A DNA stretch of 64,000 nucleotides from CADEED01 sp043747835. Its GTDB lineage: Bacteria > Pseudomonadota > Gammaproteobacteria > Steroidobacterales > Steroidobacteraceae. The translations under genes were made by a program, and so were the position numbers. Under the pieces are notes generated by a model. The model made no database searches. It worked only from the letters and a program-made list of their open reading frames with translations, and was not told where the DNA came from. The stretch lies in the NCBI GenBank assembly GCA_043747835.1, contig JAYTOK010000153.1:60561-124560 (forward strand), given 5' to 3'. Every line of letters starts with the position of its first letter. The stretch's first letter is position 1. Positions 18,383 through 26,669 of this stretch are shown piece by piece.

Positions 18383-19000
18383 TCAGTGCCGCAGCATGCC
18401 GCGCGTTTCAATGAACTCGACCACCTGGTCGAGCCCGTGCCCCGTCTTGAGATTCGTGAACACGAAGGGCCGGTCGCCGCGCATTTTCTTCGCGTCTCGA
18501 TCCATCACCTCGAGCGAAGCGCCAACGTGCGGCGCGAGGTCGATCTTGTTGATGATCAACAGGTCGCTCTTCATGATCCCGGGCCCGCCCTTGCGCGGGA
18601 TCTTGTCGCCGGCGGCCACGTCGATCACGTAGATGGTGAGGTCGGAGAGCTCCGGGCTGAACGTCGCCGCGAGATTGTCGCCGCCGCTTTCGACGATGAT
18701 GAGTTCGAGCCCGGCGAAGTCGTGCATCAGTTGGTCGATCGCCGCGAGATTCATCGACGCGTCCTCGCGGATCGCCGTGTGCGGGCAGCCGCCCGTTTCG
18801 ACGCCGCGAATGCGTTCGGGCGCGAGCGCCTGGCTGCGGATCAGGAATTCCTGATCTTCCTTCGTGTAGATGTCGTTCGTGACCACCGCGAGATTGAAGT
18901 GATCGCGCATCCGCTTGCACAGAGCGTCGACGAGCGCCGTCTTGCCGGAGCCCACGGGACCACCCACGCCCACCCGCAACACATCGGCTTTTGCATTCAT
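18383..19000 (-). CDS. ureG: Urease accessory GTPase UreG
   Basis: A 205-residue SIMIBI-class GTPase that couples GTP hydrolysis to nickel insertion into urease. Visible motifs are the P-loop GGPVGSGKTALVDALC (residues 9-24), the nickel-binding CPH in GGCPHTAIREDASMN, ESGGDNLAATFSPEL and the guanine-specificity NKIDLAP. The ATG at 18998-19000 gives MNAKADVLRVGVGG, the normal start. The longer frame to 19354 is antisense to a neighbouring gene. It stands about 15 kb from the other urease genes in this window, which is unusual because ureG normally follows ureF. A CGTCAAATGAC box lies 36 bases upstream. Confidence 0.98.
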   Translation of the reverse strand: MNAKADVLRVGVGGPVGSGKTALVDALCKRMRDHFNLAVVTNDIYTKEDQEFLIRSQALAPERIRGVETGGCPHTAIREDASMNLAAIDQLMHDFAGLELIIVESGGDNLAATFSPELSDLTIYVIDVAAGDKIPRKGGPGIMKSDLLIINKIDLAPHVGASLEVMDRDAKKMRGDRPFVFTNLKTGHGLDQVVEFIETRGMLRH

Positions 19001-19032
19001 CGAAAGATCATAGGACGCGGCCCGAGGAACGG

Positions 19033-19054
19033 CCTGCGTCAAATGACTTATAGG
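19033..19054 (+). promoter_or_regulatory. CGTCAAATGAC box in the ureG divergent promoter region
   Basis: CCTGCGTCAAATGACTTATA lies in the 87-base gap between ureG (minus) and the small His-rich gene (plus). It is almost identical to the box upstream of the porin-urt-ure operon (10842-10864) and has GTCA/TGAC arms plus outer CCT/AGG symmetry. Being between divergent genes it could act on both. Confidence 0.6.
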
Positions 19055-19087
19055 CAGCGGCGGCCCCGGAACCCGATCTTGACGGTC

Positions 19088-19306
19088 ATGAAAATCGCCA
19101 AGCCGCTGACTCTCGCCCTGGCCTTGTTGCCCGCGCTCGCCCTGGCACATCCCGGTCATCCCGCGCTTCCCGGCCACGAACACGCAGCCGGTCTCCTGGA
19201 CTCGCCCGCGCTGGGCGTCGTCGCGGGCCTCGCCGTCGTCGTGGTGTTGATCGCGGCGCGAGCCTTCCCGCGCCGCGCCCGGACTACTGCAACGCGACGA
19301 CGCTGA
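19088..19306 (+). CDS. Small His-rich membrane protein (mini HupE/UreJ-like)
   Basis: A 72-residue product with a signal-like first segment (MKIAKPLTLALALLPALALA), a His-rich stretch (HPGHPALPGHEH) and one membrane helix (VVAGLAVVVVLIAARAF). It ends in a basic tail. The AHPGH start after the signal resembles HupE/UreJ nickel permeases, but the remaining helices of that family are missing. It is either a truncated relative or an independent small metal-binding protein. Divergent pairing with ureG supports a link to nickel. Its last 23 bases overlap the end of the convergent arabinofuranosidase gene. Confidence 0.6.
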   Translation: MKIAKPLTLALALLPALALAHPGHPALPGHEHAAGLLDSPALGVVAGLAVVVVLIAARAFPRRARTTATRRR

Positions 19307-20861
19307 CCGACATCGGCGGCAGCCGCAGGACGATCTTCCCGCCCTTGCGTTCACCCGCGATCTTGACGGGATAGACCTGCTCGGGCTTTTCCACCGTGTT
19401 GTGCGCGTCCATCGTCGCGGCGGTGAGCACGCGCCCCTGCGCGGTCTTCACTTCCGCGCCGGTCACGTTGGTCGTCACGACGGCTTCGCGATGTGGATCC
19501 GTATTCACCAACGCGAGCTGTAGTTTGCCCTGCGTATCCCGCGCGGCGGAGACGCTCACCGCGGGCACGGTATTCTTCCCCAGCGAGTAGTTCGGCGTCG
19601 TGATCTCCGTGTTCAGCGAAGTCGCGCCCTGGAACGGGATGTAGAGATGGAACGCATGGTAGGTGGGCGTCAGCGCCATCTTCGCGCCGTCCGTGAGGAT
19701 CATCGCCTGCAGCACGTTCACCATCTGCGCGATGTTCGTCATCTGCACGCGCTTCGCATGCTTGTGGAAGATGTTGAAGTTGAGGCCCGCGACCAGCGCG
19801 TCGCGGATCGAATTGTGCTGCCAGAGAAATCCCGGCTCGCGACCCGGCTCCGGGTCGTACCACGTACCCCACTCGTCGACGTAGAACGCGACTTTGCCCT
19901 GTGGGTCACGTTCATCGAGGATCTTCACGTTCTGCACGATGTACTGATCGATGTACATCGTGCGTTCGAGCGTCTGGATCCACTCGCTCTCCGGGAACCC
20001 CAAGCTCTTGCCCTTCTTCGCCCAGACCCCGGACGGGAAGGTGTAGTAGTGGTGCGAGATCGCGTCCATGTCGCGATGCACGTTCTTCGTCAGCACGTCG
20101 ACCCAGACGGTGTGCTCGTCGTTGCCGCCGCTCGCCACGATGACCGGACGCTTGCCGCGCGGCGCCTTCACGTAAGTCGCGTACTGACGGAACAGGTTCG
20201 CGTAGAACTCCGGCGTCATGTTGCCGCCGCAGCCCCAGGTCTCGTTGCCGATGCCGAAGTAATGAACGTCCCACGGCTTGTCGCGGCCGTTCTTGCGACG
20301 CTCGTTCGCGAGCGTCGAGACGGTGTCGGAGGTCAGGTACTCCATCCAGTCGGCCATCTCCTGCGGAGATCCCGACCCCACGTTGCCGCTGATGTAGACC
20401 TTCGTGCCGATCAGCTCGGCGAACGCCATGAATTCATGCGTGCCGAACTCGTTCGTCTCGGCCACCCCGCCCCAGTGCGTGTTCACTTTGACGGGACGTT
20501 TCGCGCGATCGCCGATGCCGTCGCGCCAGTGGTATTCGTCCGCGAAACAGCCGCCGGGCCAGCGCACCACGGGCACCTGCAAGTTTTTCAAAGCTTCGAC
20601 GACGTCCGTTCGATAGCCGTTCGTGTTCGCGATGTTCGACTTCTCGCCGACCCAGACGCCTTCATAGATGCCGGCGCCGAGATGCTCGGCGAACTGGCCA
20701 TAGACGTTCGGATTGATCACGGGCCCCGACTGGTCCGCGCGCACGGTGAGCTGCACCTGCACCGCGTCCGCGGCGCTTGCCGCCATGGCCGAGCCCGCGA
20801 GCGTCACGCACGCGACGAGAAGTGCCGCCAACGCGACGCGTTGTTTGATTCGCTTCGTCAT
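19284..20861 (-). CDS. GH51 alpha-L-arabinofuranosidase, exported
   Basis: A 525-residue glycoside hydrolase of family 51 that releases terminal arabinofuranose from arabinan, arabinoxylan or oligosaccharides. The acid/base Glu207 is in GIGNETWGCGGN and the nucleophile Glu330 in YVDEWGTWY. Other family landmarks are YGQFAEHLGAGIYEGVW, VVRWPGGCFADEYHWRDGIG and ISHHYYTFP. A signal peptide (ALLVACVTLAGSAMAASA) sends it to the periplasm, whereas many GH51 enzymes are cytoplasmic. The FadR-type regulator gene is 53 bases upstream in the same direction and the TonB-dependent receptor is divergent to that, forming an arabinose-glycan locus. Confidence 0.95.
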   Translation of the reverse strand: MTKRIKQRVALAALLVACVTLAGSAMAASAADAVQVQLTVRADQSGPVINPNVYGQFAEHLGAGIYEGVWVGEKSNIANTNGYRTDVVEALKNLQVPVVRWPGGCFADEYHWRDGIGDRAKRPVKVNTHWGGVAETNEFGTHEFMAFAELIGTKVYISGNVGSGSPQEMADWMEYLTSDTVSTLANERRKNGRDKPWDVHYFGIGNETWGCGGNMTPEFYANLFRQYATYVKAPRGKRPVIVASGGNDEHTVWVDVLTKNVHRDMDAISHHYYTFPSGVWAKKGKSLGFPESEWIQTLERTMYIDQYIVQNVKILDERDPQGKVAFYVDEWGTWYDPEPGREPGFLWQHNSIRDALVAGLNFNIFHKHAKRVQMTNIAQMVNVLQAMILTDGAKMALTPTYHAFHLYIPFQGATSLNTEITTPNYSLGKNTVPAVSVSAARDTQGKLQLALVNTDPHREAVVTTNVTGAEVKTAQGRVLTAATMDAHNTVEKPEQVYPVKIAGERKGGKIVLRLPPMSVSVVALQ

Positions 20862-20878
20862 GATTCCCCCTCACGAGC

Positions 20879-20896
20879 ACGCACGACGTTGTGCGT
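20879..20896. promoter_or_regulatory. 18-bp palindrome upstream of the arabinofuranosidase gene
   Basis: ACGCACGACGTTGTGCGT is symmetrical at 16 of 18 positions (ACGCACnACGTnGTGCGT). It sits 17 bases upstream of the GH51 start codon and 18 bases after the regulator stop. It has no U-run, so an operator or translation-control hairpin is more likely than a terminator. Confidence 0.5.
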
Positions 20897-20914
20897 TACT
20901 CAGACAAATCGATG

Positions 20915-21679
20915 CTACACCACGGAAGTTGCACGCGACGGACGCGACGCCAGCGCGGGCTTCGGTCTTTGTTTGATCGGCGTGTCCATGATCGCGAGGC
21001 GGATGAGCTCGGCCATCGCAGCGCGCGCGGCCTCGCCATCCTTCGCGGCGATCGCGTCGTAGACGCGCCAGTGATCGGGCGCCGGATCGCGCTTGAGCGG
21101 CGCGATGCGCTGTTTGAATTCGGTGAGCGCGTTGACCGCCGCGGTGACGCCATTGGTCAGCGAGACGATGAATGGATTCGCGGTCGCCATCAGCAGCGTC
21201 GCGTGGAATTCCTTGTCCGCGATTCGCCCCTCCTCGGCGTTCAACGTGTGCTTCGACATCGACTCGAGCGCGCGATGCATGTTGTCGAGATGCGCCTGAC
21301 TACGGCGCACGGCGGCGAGCGCGGCCGCGGCGGGCTCGACAATGGTTCGCAGCTCGAAAAGGCCGTGCAGGATCTCGGGTTCCGGCTCGCCGGAGAACGC
21401 CCACGCGAGCACGTCGGGATCGAGCAGATGCCATTCCTCGAGCGGACTCACGCGCGTGCCGACGCGGGGCCGGCTGTTCACGAGACCCTTCGCGGAGAGA
21501 ATGCGCATGGCTTCGCGGTAGGCAGTGCGCGAGACCTGGCGCTGCGAGCTCGCCGCGACCTCGCCGTCCAGGATGTGCCCGGGGCGATAGCGTCCCGAGA
21601 CGATGAGCACGCCGATGTCGCGCGCGATGGAGCCGTGCAGCCGCAATGCCCTGGGTCTTTTTGTTTTCGATGCGGACAT
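20915..21679 (-). CDS. GntR/FadR-family transcriptional regulator
   Basis: A 254-residue regulator. An N-terminal winged helix (HGSIARDIGVLIVSGRYRPG, then SRTAYREAMRILSAKGLV and RPRVGTRV) is followed by an all-helical FCD ligand-binding domain (residues about 95-235) with the metal/ligand His pattern in DKEFHATLLMATANPF. FadR-type proteins typically repress sugar-acid or sugar catabolism until the ligand binds. It lies between the GH51 gene and the divergent TonB-dependent receptor, both of which it probably controls. The start is MSASKTKRPRALRLHG. Confidence 0.93.
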   Translation of the reverse strand: MSASKTKRPRALRLHGSIARDIGVLIVSGRYRPGHILDGEVAASSQRQVSRTAYREAMRILSAKGLVNSRPRVGTRVSPLEEWHLLDPDVLAWAFSGEPEPEILHGLFELRTIVEPAAAALAAVRRSQAHLDNMHRALESMSKHTLNAEEGRIADKEFHATLLMATANPFIVSLTNGVTAAVNALTEFKQRIAPLKRDPAPDHWRVYDAIAAKDGEAARAAMAELIRLAIMDTPIKQRPKPALASRPSRATSVV

Positions 21680-21763
21680 GTGCGGCGCGGGATTCTCCGC
21701 GCGATCCCCCCGGACTACAACTCTCGCGGCGCACCAAGGGTCGTTTCAACGCCACAGACACAT

Positions 21764-21774
21764 ATCAGTCTGAT
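21764..21774. promoter_or_regulatory. Candidate operator in receptor/regulator intergenic region
   Basis: ATCAGTCTGAT is a perfect 11-base palindrome in the 219-base gap between the FadR-type regulator and the receptor gene. It is 85 bases upstream of the regulator start. It does not match a named FadR-subfamily consensus, so the assignment rests only on symmetry and place. Confidence 0.35.
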
Positions 21775-21898
21775 CATCGTGCGATTGCTCAGTGGGCATT
21801 GCATTGCCCTTTCGCTAATGGATAGCATTTGTACGAGTAATAAACCACGGGATCAGTTCATCCCGGATCTAACGAGTCGAGTAACGGGGGGTATCAAA

Positions 21899-24736
21899 GT
21901 GGCGGGAATCAAACGGATCAGCTCTGCGTCCGCAATCGCGGCGCTATCGATTTCGATCACTGCGGTCGCGCAGGAACCGGCAGGCACCGAAGTCGAGACC
22001 GTCATCGTGACCGGTGTGCGCGAGGCGCTCGCGAAAGGTCTCGAAAACAAGCGCGAGGCCACCCAGGTCATCGAATCCATCGTTGCCGAAGACATCGGCA
22101 AGCTGCCAGACAACAACGTGATCGAAGCGCTCCAGCGCGTGACGGGCGTCCAGGTCACCAATCGCGGCGGCGGCGAAGCCGACGGCATCTCGATCCGCGG
22201 CCTGCCCGACAGCACGACCACCTGGAACGGTCGCAACGTGTTCACCGGCGTCGGCCGCGCGCTCGCATTGCAGGACATCCCCTCCAACCTCATCGGCCGC
22301 ATCGACGTCTTCAAGACTCGCGCCTCCGAACAGCTGGAAACCGGTCTCGCGGGCCAGATCGACGTGCGCACGAGACGCCCGTTCGACCTGCCCGGCTTCG
22401 AGTTCTCGGTGGCCGCTCGCGGCACTAACCAGGATCAGCGCGGTACGGACATCGATCCGAACCTGAGCGCGTTGGTCGCGAATACCTGGGAAAGCGGCGA
22501 CGGAAAGATTGGTGCCCTCTTTAATGTGAGCTTCAGTCGCACGCGCTATCGCGACCAGAGTGTCACCGCCGGCGCGATGGTGCCCTTCGCGACCGCGACC
22601 GGCCCCTTGGCCCCTGGGTTCACGCCGTTGCAGCGAATCTTCAACGGCACTCCGCCAATTTGGGCCGCTGGCCTGGATCGCGGTTTGCCGACCGAACCGG
22701 GATCGACGATCGATTTCGATCCGGGCGCGGGTGTATCGAACTTCCCTTACCTGCTTGCGCGTGACGCGCTGTTCGCGAGCGACTTCGAAGGCAACCGCAA
22801 TCGTCCGGCCGCGAACATCGCGCTGCAGTGGGCGCCGAACGAAACCTCCGAGTACACCTTCGAAGCCTTCTACCAGGGCTATCGCGAGGAGATGTTCAAC
22901 AACCTGCACTTCACCTTCGCCGACTGGTGGGGCGCTCTGGGTCCCAATCCGGCCTCGACCATCGAGCTGTTCCCCGACACGAACATCATCAAGGAGCGCG
23001 TCGTCGGCTTCCCCTTCGGCTTCAACAGCGGCGACTCGACGCAGCAGTCGACAGACACGTTCGTGTACGCGCTGAACGGCAAGTGGCAGTTCACGGACAA
23101 GCTGTCGTTCGAAGCCGATCTCTCGATCCAGGAGAGCCAGTTCGACAACAGCTTCATCGCCGTGCGCACCGAACGCGTGCCGGAAGGCATCACGCTAGAC
23201 TTCAACGCCGGCGGCGGCATCCCGTCGTGGCACTTCACGAATGCGGCGGGTGCCAACATCGACGAGAACATGCTGGATTTGAACGGCTGGAACATGGGCC
23301 AGTTGTTCCAGAACCGCGGCAAGGACATCGGCCGTGGCCAGACGCTCCACCTCGACGGCGACTACGAGTTCAGCGACACCGGCGTCTTCCGCAAGTTGAG
23401 CTTCGGCGCGCGCTACGACGACCGCAGCGCGATCCATCGTCAGCCCGTGACGACGAACGCACCGTTCATCCCGCAACCGCCGATGTCTCCCCCGGTGACA
23501 CTCGGCGCGGCGGCGATCCGCCTCGGCGACACCGCGTTCGCGACGACCAACTCGAACTTCATGTCCGGAGAAGCGGACGTCCCGTCGAGCTGGCTCATCC
23601 CGAACGGCTGGTGGATCAACAACCACTCGCGCGAAGTGCGCTCGCTCTACGGCGAAAACCCGGACGGTCCGGCGATGGTCCGTTCGTACGAGGTCGAGGA
23701 GCGAACCGCGTCCGCGTATGTGCAGCAGGACTTCGCATTCGGCGACAAGTTCATGGCACAGGTCGGCGTTCGCTACTCCAAGGTCAGCACGCCGATCGAG
23801 TTCAACAACCTCGTGTTGGTCGGCCAGCCGGAGACGCGCGCGAAGAGCTCGGTCGACGACATCATGCCGTCGGTCACTCTGCGCTATGAAGTGACGGACG
23901 ACTTCCGGTTGCGCGCCAACTACGGTGAGACATTGCGCCGTCCGGCATTCACCGACCTCAACCCGAACTTCACTCTCGTGCAGGATCTGACGGGCGTGGG
24001 GTTCGGCACGGGCACCGGTGGCAATCCGGATCTCGTCGCGGCGAAGGGCAAGAACTACGATCTCACGGCCGAGTGGTACTTCGCGGAAGACAGCGCGATC
24101 TACGGCACTGTGTTCCGGCGCGAGATCGACGGCCTCGTCGTTCCGTTCGTGCAGGACCTGACCATCCTCGGCACCGGCCTCAACGTGACCAACTTCAGGG
24201 TCACGCGACCAGTCAACGCGTCCGATGGAGAGCTCGAGGGCATCGAGCTCGGCTTCCTCTACTTCCCCGAGTTGCCGGGCATCTTCAACGGTCTCGGCGT
24301 GCAGGGCAGCTTCACGAAGCTCGATTCGACGCAGAACATCCCGCGCTTCGACAGCACGGGCACGATCGTCGGCGAGGACACGAGCGAGTTCTTCGGCGTC
24401 TCCGACTTCTCGTACAACGTGACACTCGCCTACGACCGCGGTGGTTTTGGCGGACGTCTGTCGTACGTGTGGCGCGACGATTTCCTCAACAACAACGAAG
24501 CGCGCATCTTCGCGAACCCGATCGGCATCTGGCGCGCGCCCGAGGCGAGCCTCGACTTCCAGTTGAACTACGACTTCAGCGAGAACCTCGCCGTTTCGTT
24601 CGATGCCGTGAACCTGACCGAGGAGTTGCAGCAGTCGTACTACAAGTTCGCGGACTCCGGCAGCCCGACGCTCACGAACTTCGGCACGACGCTGATCAGC
24701 CGTTCGTACGCGGTGGGCATCCGCTGGAAGCTCTGA
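21899..24736 (+). CDS. TonB-dependent receptor (Xanthomonas/Caulobacter carbohydrate type)
   Basis: A 945-residue outer-membrane receptor. After a signal peptide (ISSASAIAALSISITAVAQ) comes the TonB box region TEVETVIVTGVREAL. The plug domain then has the class-defining ATQVIESIVAEDIGKLPDNN and VIEALQRVTGVQVTNRGGG. A 22-strand barrel ends SRSYAVGIRWKL. Receptors of this class import oligosaccharides using TonB energy. Being divergent from a FadR regulator and a GH51 enzyme, this one probably takes up arabinose-containing oligosaccharides. I chose the GTG at 21899-21901 because it follows ACGGGGGG and gives a proper signal peptide. The in-frame ATG at 21818 would add 27 polar residues. Confidence 0.94.
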   Translation: MAGIKRISSASAIAALSISITAVAQEPAGTEVETVIVTGVREALAKGLENKREATQVIESIVAEDIGKLPDNNVIEALQRVTGVQVTNRGGGEADGISIRGLPDSTTTWNGRNVFTGVGRALALQDIPSNLIGRIDVFKTRASEQLETGLAGQIDVRTRRPFDLPGFEFSVAARGTNQDQRGTDIDPNLSALVANTWESGDGKIGALFNVSFSRTRYRDQSVTAGAMVPFATATGPLAPGFTPLQRIFNGTPPIWAAGLDRGLPTEPGSTIDFDPGAGVSNFPYLLARDALFASDFEGNRNRPAANIALQWAPNETSEYTFEAFYQGYREEMFNNLHFTFADWWGALGPNPASTIELFPDTNIIKERVVGFPFGFNSGDSTQQSTDTFVYALNGKWQFTDKLSFEADLSIQESQFDNSFIAVRTERVPEGITLDFNAGGGIPSWHFTNAAGANIDENMLDLNGWNMGQLFQNRGKDIGRGQTLHLDGDYEFSDTGVFRKLSFGARYDDRSAIHRQPVTTNAPFIPQPPMSPPVTLGAAAIRLGDTAFATTNSNFMSGEADVPSSWLIPNGWWINNHSREVRSLYGENPDGPAMVRSYEVEERTASAYVQQDFAFGDKFMAQVGVRYSKVSTPIEFNNLVLVGQPETRAKSSVDDIMPSVTLRYEVTDDFRLRANYGETLRRPAFTDLNPNFTLVQDLTGVGFGTGTGGNPDLVAAKGKNYDLTAEWYFAEDSAIYGTVFRREIDGLVVPFVQDLTILGTGLNVTNFRVTRPVNASDGELEGIELGFLYFPELPGIFNGLGVQGSFTKLDSTQNIPRFDSTGTIVGEDTSEFFGVSDFSYNVTLAYDRGGFGGRLSYVWRDDFLNNNEARIFANPIGIWRAPEASLDFQLNYDFSENLAVSFDAVNLTEELQQSYYKFADSGSPTLTNFGTTLISRSYAVGIRWKL

Positions 24737-24763
24737 TGGTCTGACGGCGGTTGGTACCGCTCA

Positions 24764-24805
24764 GAAAAACCGCGGCGTACTCACGTACGTCGCGGTTTTT
24801 TTATT
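24764..24805 (+). terminator. Rho-independent terminator after the TonB-dependent receptor
   Basis: AAAAACCGCGGCGTAC, a short loop and GTACGTCGCGGTTTTTTT form a stable stem followed by a T-run, 28 bases after the receptor stop codon. The A-rich left flank means it could also end transcripts from the convergent thioesterase gene. Confidence 0.9.
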
Positions 24806-24823
24806 AGGGGTCAGGCCCCATTT
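24806..24823. repeat. REP-like unit (GGGGTCAGGCCCC)
   Basis: AGGGGTCAGGCCCCATTT directly follows the terminator and precedes the stop of the convergent thioesterase gene. It is the same core as the unit inside ureD at 3923-3945, in reverse orientation. Confidence 0.75.
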
Positions 24824-24848
24824 ACGGGTTCGCCATTGCCCCGCCTCG

Positions 24849-25313
24849 CTACTCCAGGAACGCCTTTGTCGGCGGCCACGCATCCCATGCCGTCGTGTCC
24901 GCCGCCAGCGCGTTCTTGCTGAGCGCAACGATCTCCGGCGCGAACGCGGCAGACTTCCGCTCGACCGTGTCGATGTGCACGCCGGTCGCCATCATCGTCG
25001 CCAACCACTCGCCATCGCCGCGCCGCATTTCGTGCACGAACCGCACGAGCTTCGGCCGGATCTCGAGGATGGCCGTGCGAACGCTGACTACATCACCGGC
25101 TATCGCCTCCTTGCGATAGCAGATGCGCTGCTCGACCGCCGCCATGCCGCGATTGTTGGCTTTCAGGTACTGCGACGTCATCCCCATCATCGCGGCGAGA
25201 TTCCACGTGGCCTCGTCGAACTTGCCGACGTACCACATCACGTTCATGTGGCCCATGTGGTCGCAGTGCCATTGGTGCACCGTGCCGCGATAGGTGATTT
25301 CGGTTTTGCTCAT
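24849..25313 (-). CDS. Acyl-CoA thioesterase, hotdog fold (4HBT-like)
   Basis: A 154-residue single hotdog-domain protein. TYRGTVHQWHCDHMGHMNVMWYVGKFDEA is the active-site strand-helix of 4-hydroxybenzoyl-CoA thioesterase relatives (DxxGHxN pattern, here DHMGHMN). It would hydrolyse acyl-CoA esters in the cytoplasm; the substrate cannot be told. The ATG at 25311-25313 is preceded by GGAGGACTC, an excellent ribosome binding site, so the longer frame to 25328 is rejected. It is divergent from the next gene. Confidence 0.88.
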   Translation of the reverse strand: MSKTEITYRGTVHQWHCDHMGHMNVMWYVGKFDEATWNLAAMMGMTSQYLKANNRGMAAVEQRICYRKEAIAGDVVSVRTAILEIRPKLVRFVHEMRRGDGEWLATMMATGVHIDTVERKSAAFAPEIVALSKNALAADTTAWDAWPPTKAFLE

Positions 25314-25388
25314 GAGTCCTCCGGCCACAATCCTAGCGTCATCGAAGTGCCGTGGTCACGGATGGGCGGTACGCGGCAGAATGCCGAT

Positions 25389-26564
25389 ATGAAACGCAAA
25401 CTCGTGCTAGCCACCGCCCTCGCCTCCCTGGCGCTTCTGACCGCGCCCGCCTCCGCCGCCGAAGACGCCTTCGCGTGGTCGCAGCGTTACATGATCGCGA
25501 ACGGCAATAGCGACGCGACGCTGCTCGGTGCAACCACCGAGATCGCAAGTTACTCGCGGCTGCGCACCCCTGAGATGCACGACCTGCTAGCCGAGGTCCT
25601 CGTCCGCATTCGCGACGGGGAATTTCAGGCGGATGGCGCCGCCGTGGATATTGTGCGAATCCTCTCGGCCGCGCCCAACGGCGGGCGTTATCACGCGCTC
25701 TTCAGGAGCCTGCGGGACATGGACAAGAAGAGCGCGATGAAAGCGATGCTGTCGAAGTACGGCAACAAGTTTCGCAAGCCCGTGGGCGAGCAGTTCGTTG
25801 CCGGCAAGGTCAACCTCGACGCGATGCGCAAGGAATTCGCCGCTGCCGCGCTCGCGGCGCAGCCGACGATGGCACAGGCGCAGGCTCTGTCAAAATTGCC
25901 GAAGACCGCGACGATGGATGAACTGTTTGCGACCGTCGGCACACCGGCGCACGTCGTGCCGCGCGACACGCGCGCCGCGCAGACCCAGGGCGGAATCGAC
26001 GTACGCCAGATCGTTTTCCACTACCGCGGCATCGGCCTCACCCGCTACGAATTCCGGCGCGACGAGGGCTGGTTTCCGAAGGATGTGATCGTCGATCCGC
26101 TGGCGTTCGAGTCGGCGATGCCGTATCGAAAGGACGCCGCGGCTCTCGGCATGCCCGACGACGCGACGCTCGCGATGATGCAATTGGTGAGCGGCTTGCC
26201 GGCGGCGATGCGGACTTCCGCCATGACTGTGCATCGCCTGGACTCACCGCCGCGCGAGTGGCTCGACACTGCCGCCGAACTGCTGCTGCGCGACTATGCG
26301 AAGGTCTCGGCTCCCGCGGAGGTCGACGCGTACTCGTGGCTGTGCAACGTGTTCGCGCATCATGGCGGTCGGCGCTATGCGGGAGTGCTCGCGATGGTGG
26401 CGAAGGACGCGCCGGACGAGAAGCTCCAGCGTTACGCGAAGCAAATCGTCTACAAACGAGAAGTCGAGGGCGGCCGTTACGTGCCGGGATCGGTCTCGTT
26501 CGCGGATCAGGCGCGCAAATACCCGTCGCTGTATCCGCAGATCGCGCTGGCGGACGGTAGATAG
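25389..26564 (+). CDS. Exported protein of unknown function
   Basis: A 391-residue protein with a signal peptide (MKRKLVLATALASLALLTAP, cleaved after ASAAE). The mature part is mostly helical at both ends (TPEMHDLLAEVLVRIRDG; DAYSWLCNVFAHHGGRRYAGVLAMVAKDAP). In the middle there is a beta-containing region, KTATMDELFATVGTPAHVVP followed by IDVRQIVFHYRGIGLTRYEF. I do not recognise a family. It has no membrane anchor, so it is probably periplasmic. No partner is evident: upstream is a divergent thioesterase and downstream a GntR regulator with its own promoter. Confidence 0.8.
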   Translation: MKRKLVLATALASLALLTAPASAAEDAFAWSQRYMIANGNSDATLLGATTEIASYSRLRTPEMHDLLAEVLVRIRDGEFQADGAAVDIVRILSAAPNGGRYHALFRSLRDMDKKSAMKAMLSKYGNKFRKPVGEQFVAGKVNLDAMRKEFAAAALAAQPTMAQAQALSKLPKTATMDELFATVGTPAHVVPRDTRAAQTQGGIDVRQIVFHYRGIGLTRYEFRRDEGWFPKDVIVDPLAFESAMPYRKDAAALGMPDDATLAMMQLVSGLPAAMRTSAMTVHRLDSPPREWLDTAAELLLRDYAKVSAPAEVDAYSWLCNVFAHHGGRRYAGVLAMVAKDAPDEKLQRYAKQIVYKREVEGGRYVPGSVSFADQARKYPSLYPQIALADGR

Positions 26565-26647
26565 ATCCAGGTCCGCTAACTACCGGGGGCGCGGTCGAAA
26601 CTTTATTCGACCGGGAGGGCTGCCGCCTCTTGCATCGACGGTCGTGA

Positions 26648-26666
26648 GTATATACTGTGTATATAC
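26648..26666 (+). promoter_or_regulatory. Operator/promoter of the YtrA-type regulator
   Basis: GTATATACTGTGTATATAC is two copies of the self-complementary octamer GTATATAC separated by TGT. It overlaps a likely -10 (TATACT, 26651-26656) with TTGCAT at 26630-26635 as a possible -35 (15-base spacer). The start codon follows three bases after the repeat, so the mRNA would have almost no leader. The symmetry fits autoregulation by the dimeric GntR protein encoded downstream. Confidence 0.7.
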
Positions 26667-26669
26667 GCT

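Noticed and set aside
19001..19354. Longer UreG starting at 19354.
   Set aside because: The extension is antisense to the small His-rich gene and lacks UreG similarity; the P-loop follows directly after the ATG at 19000.
20891..21898. Extension of the TonB-dependent receptor frame upstream to 20891.
   Set aside because: This part overlaps the FadR-type regulator on the other strand and lacks receptor features; the signal peptide starts at 21899.
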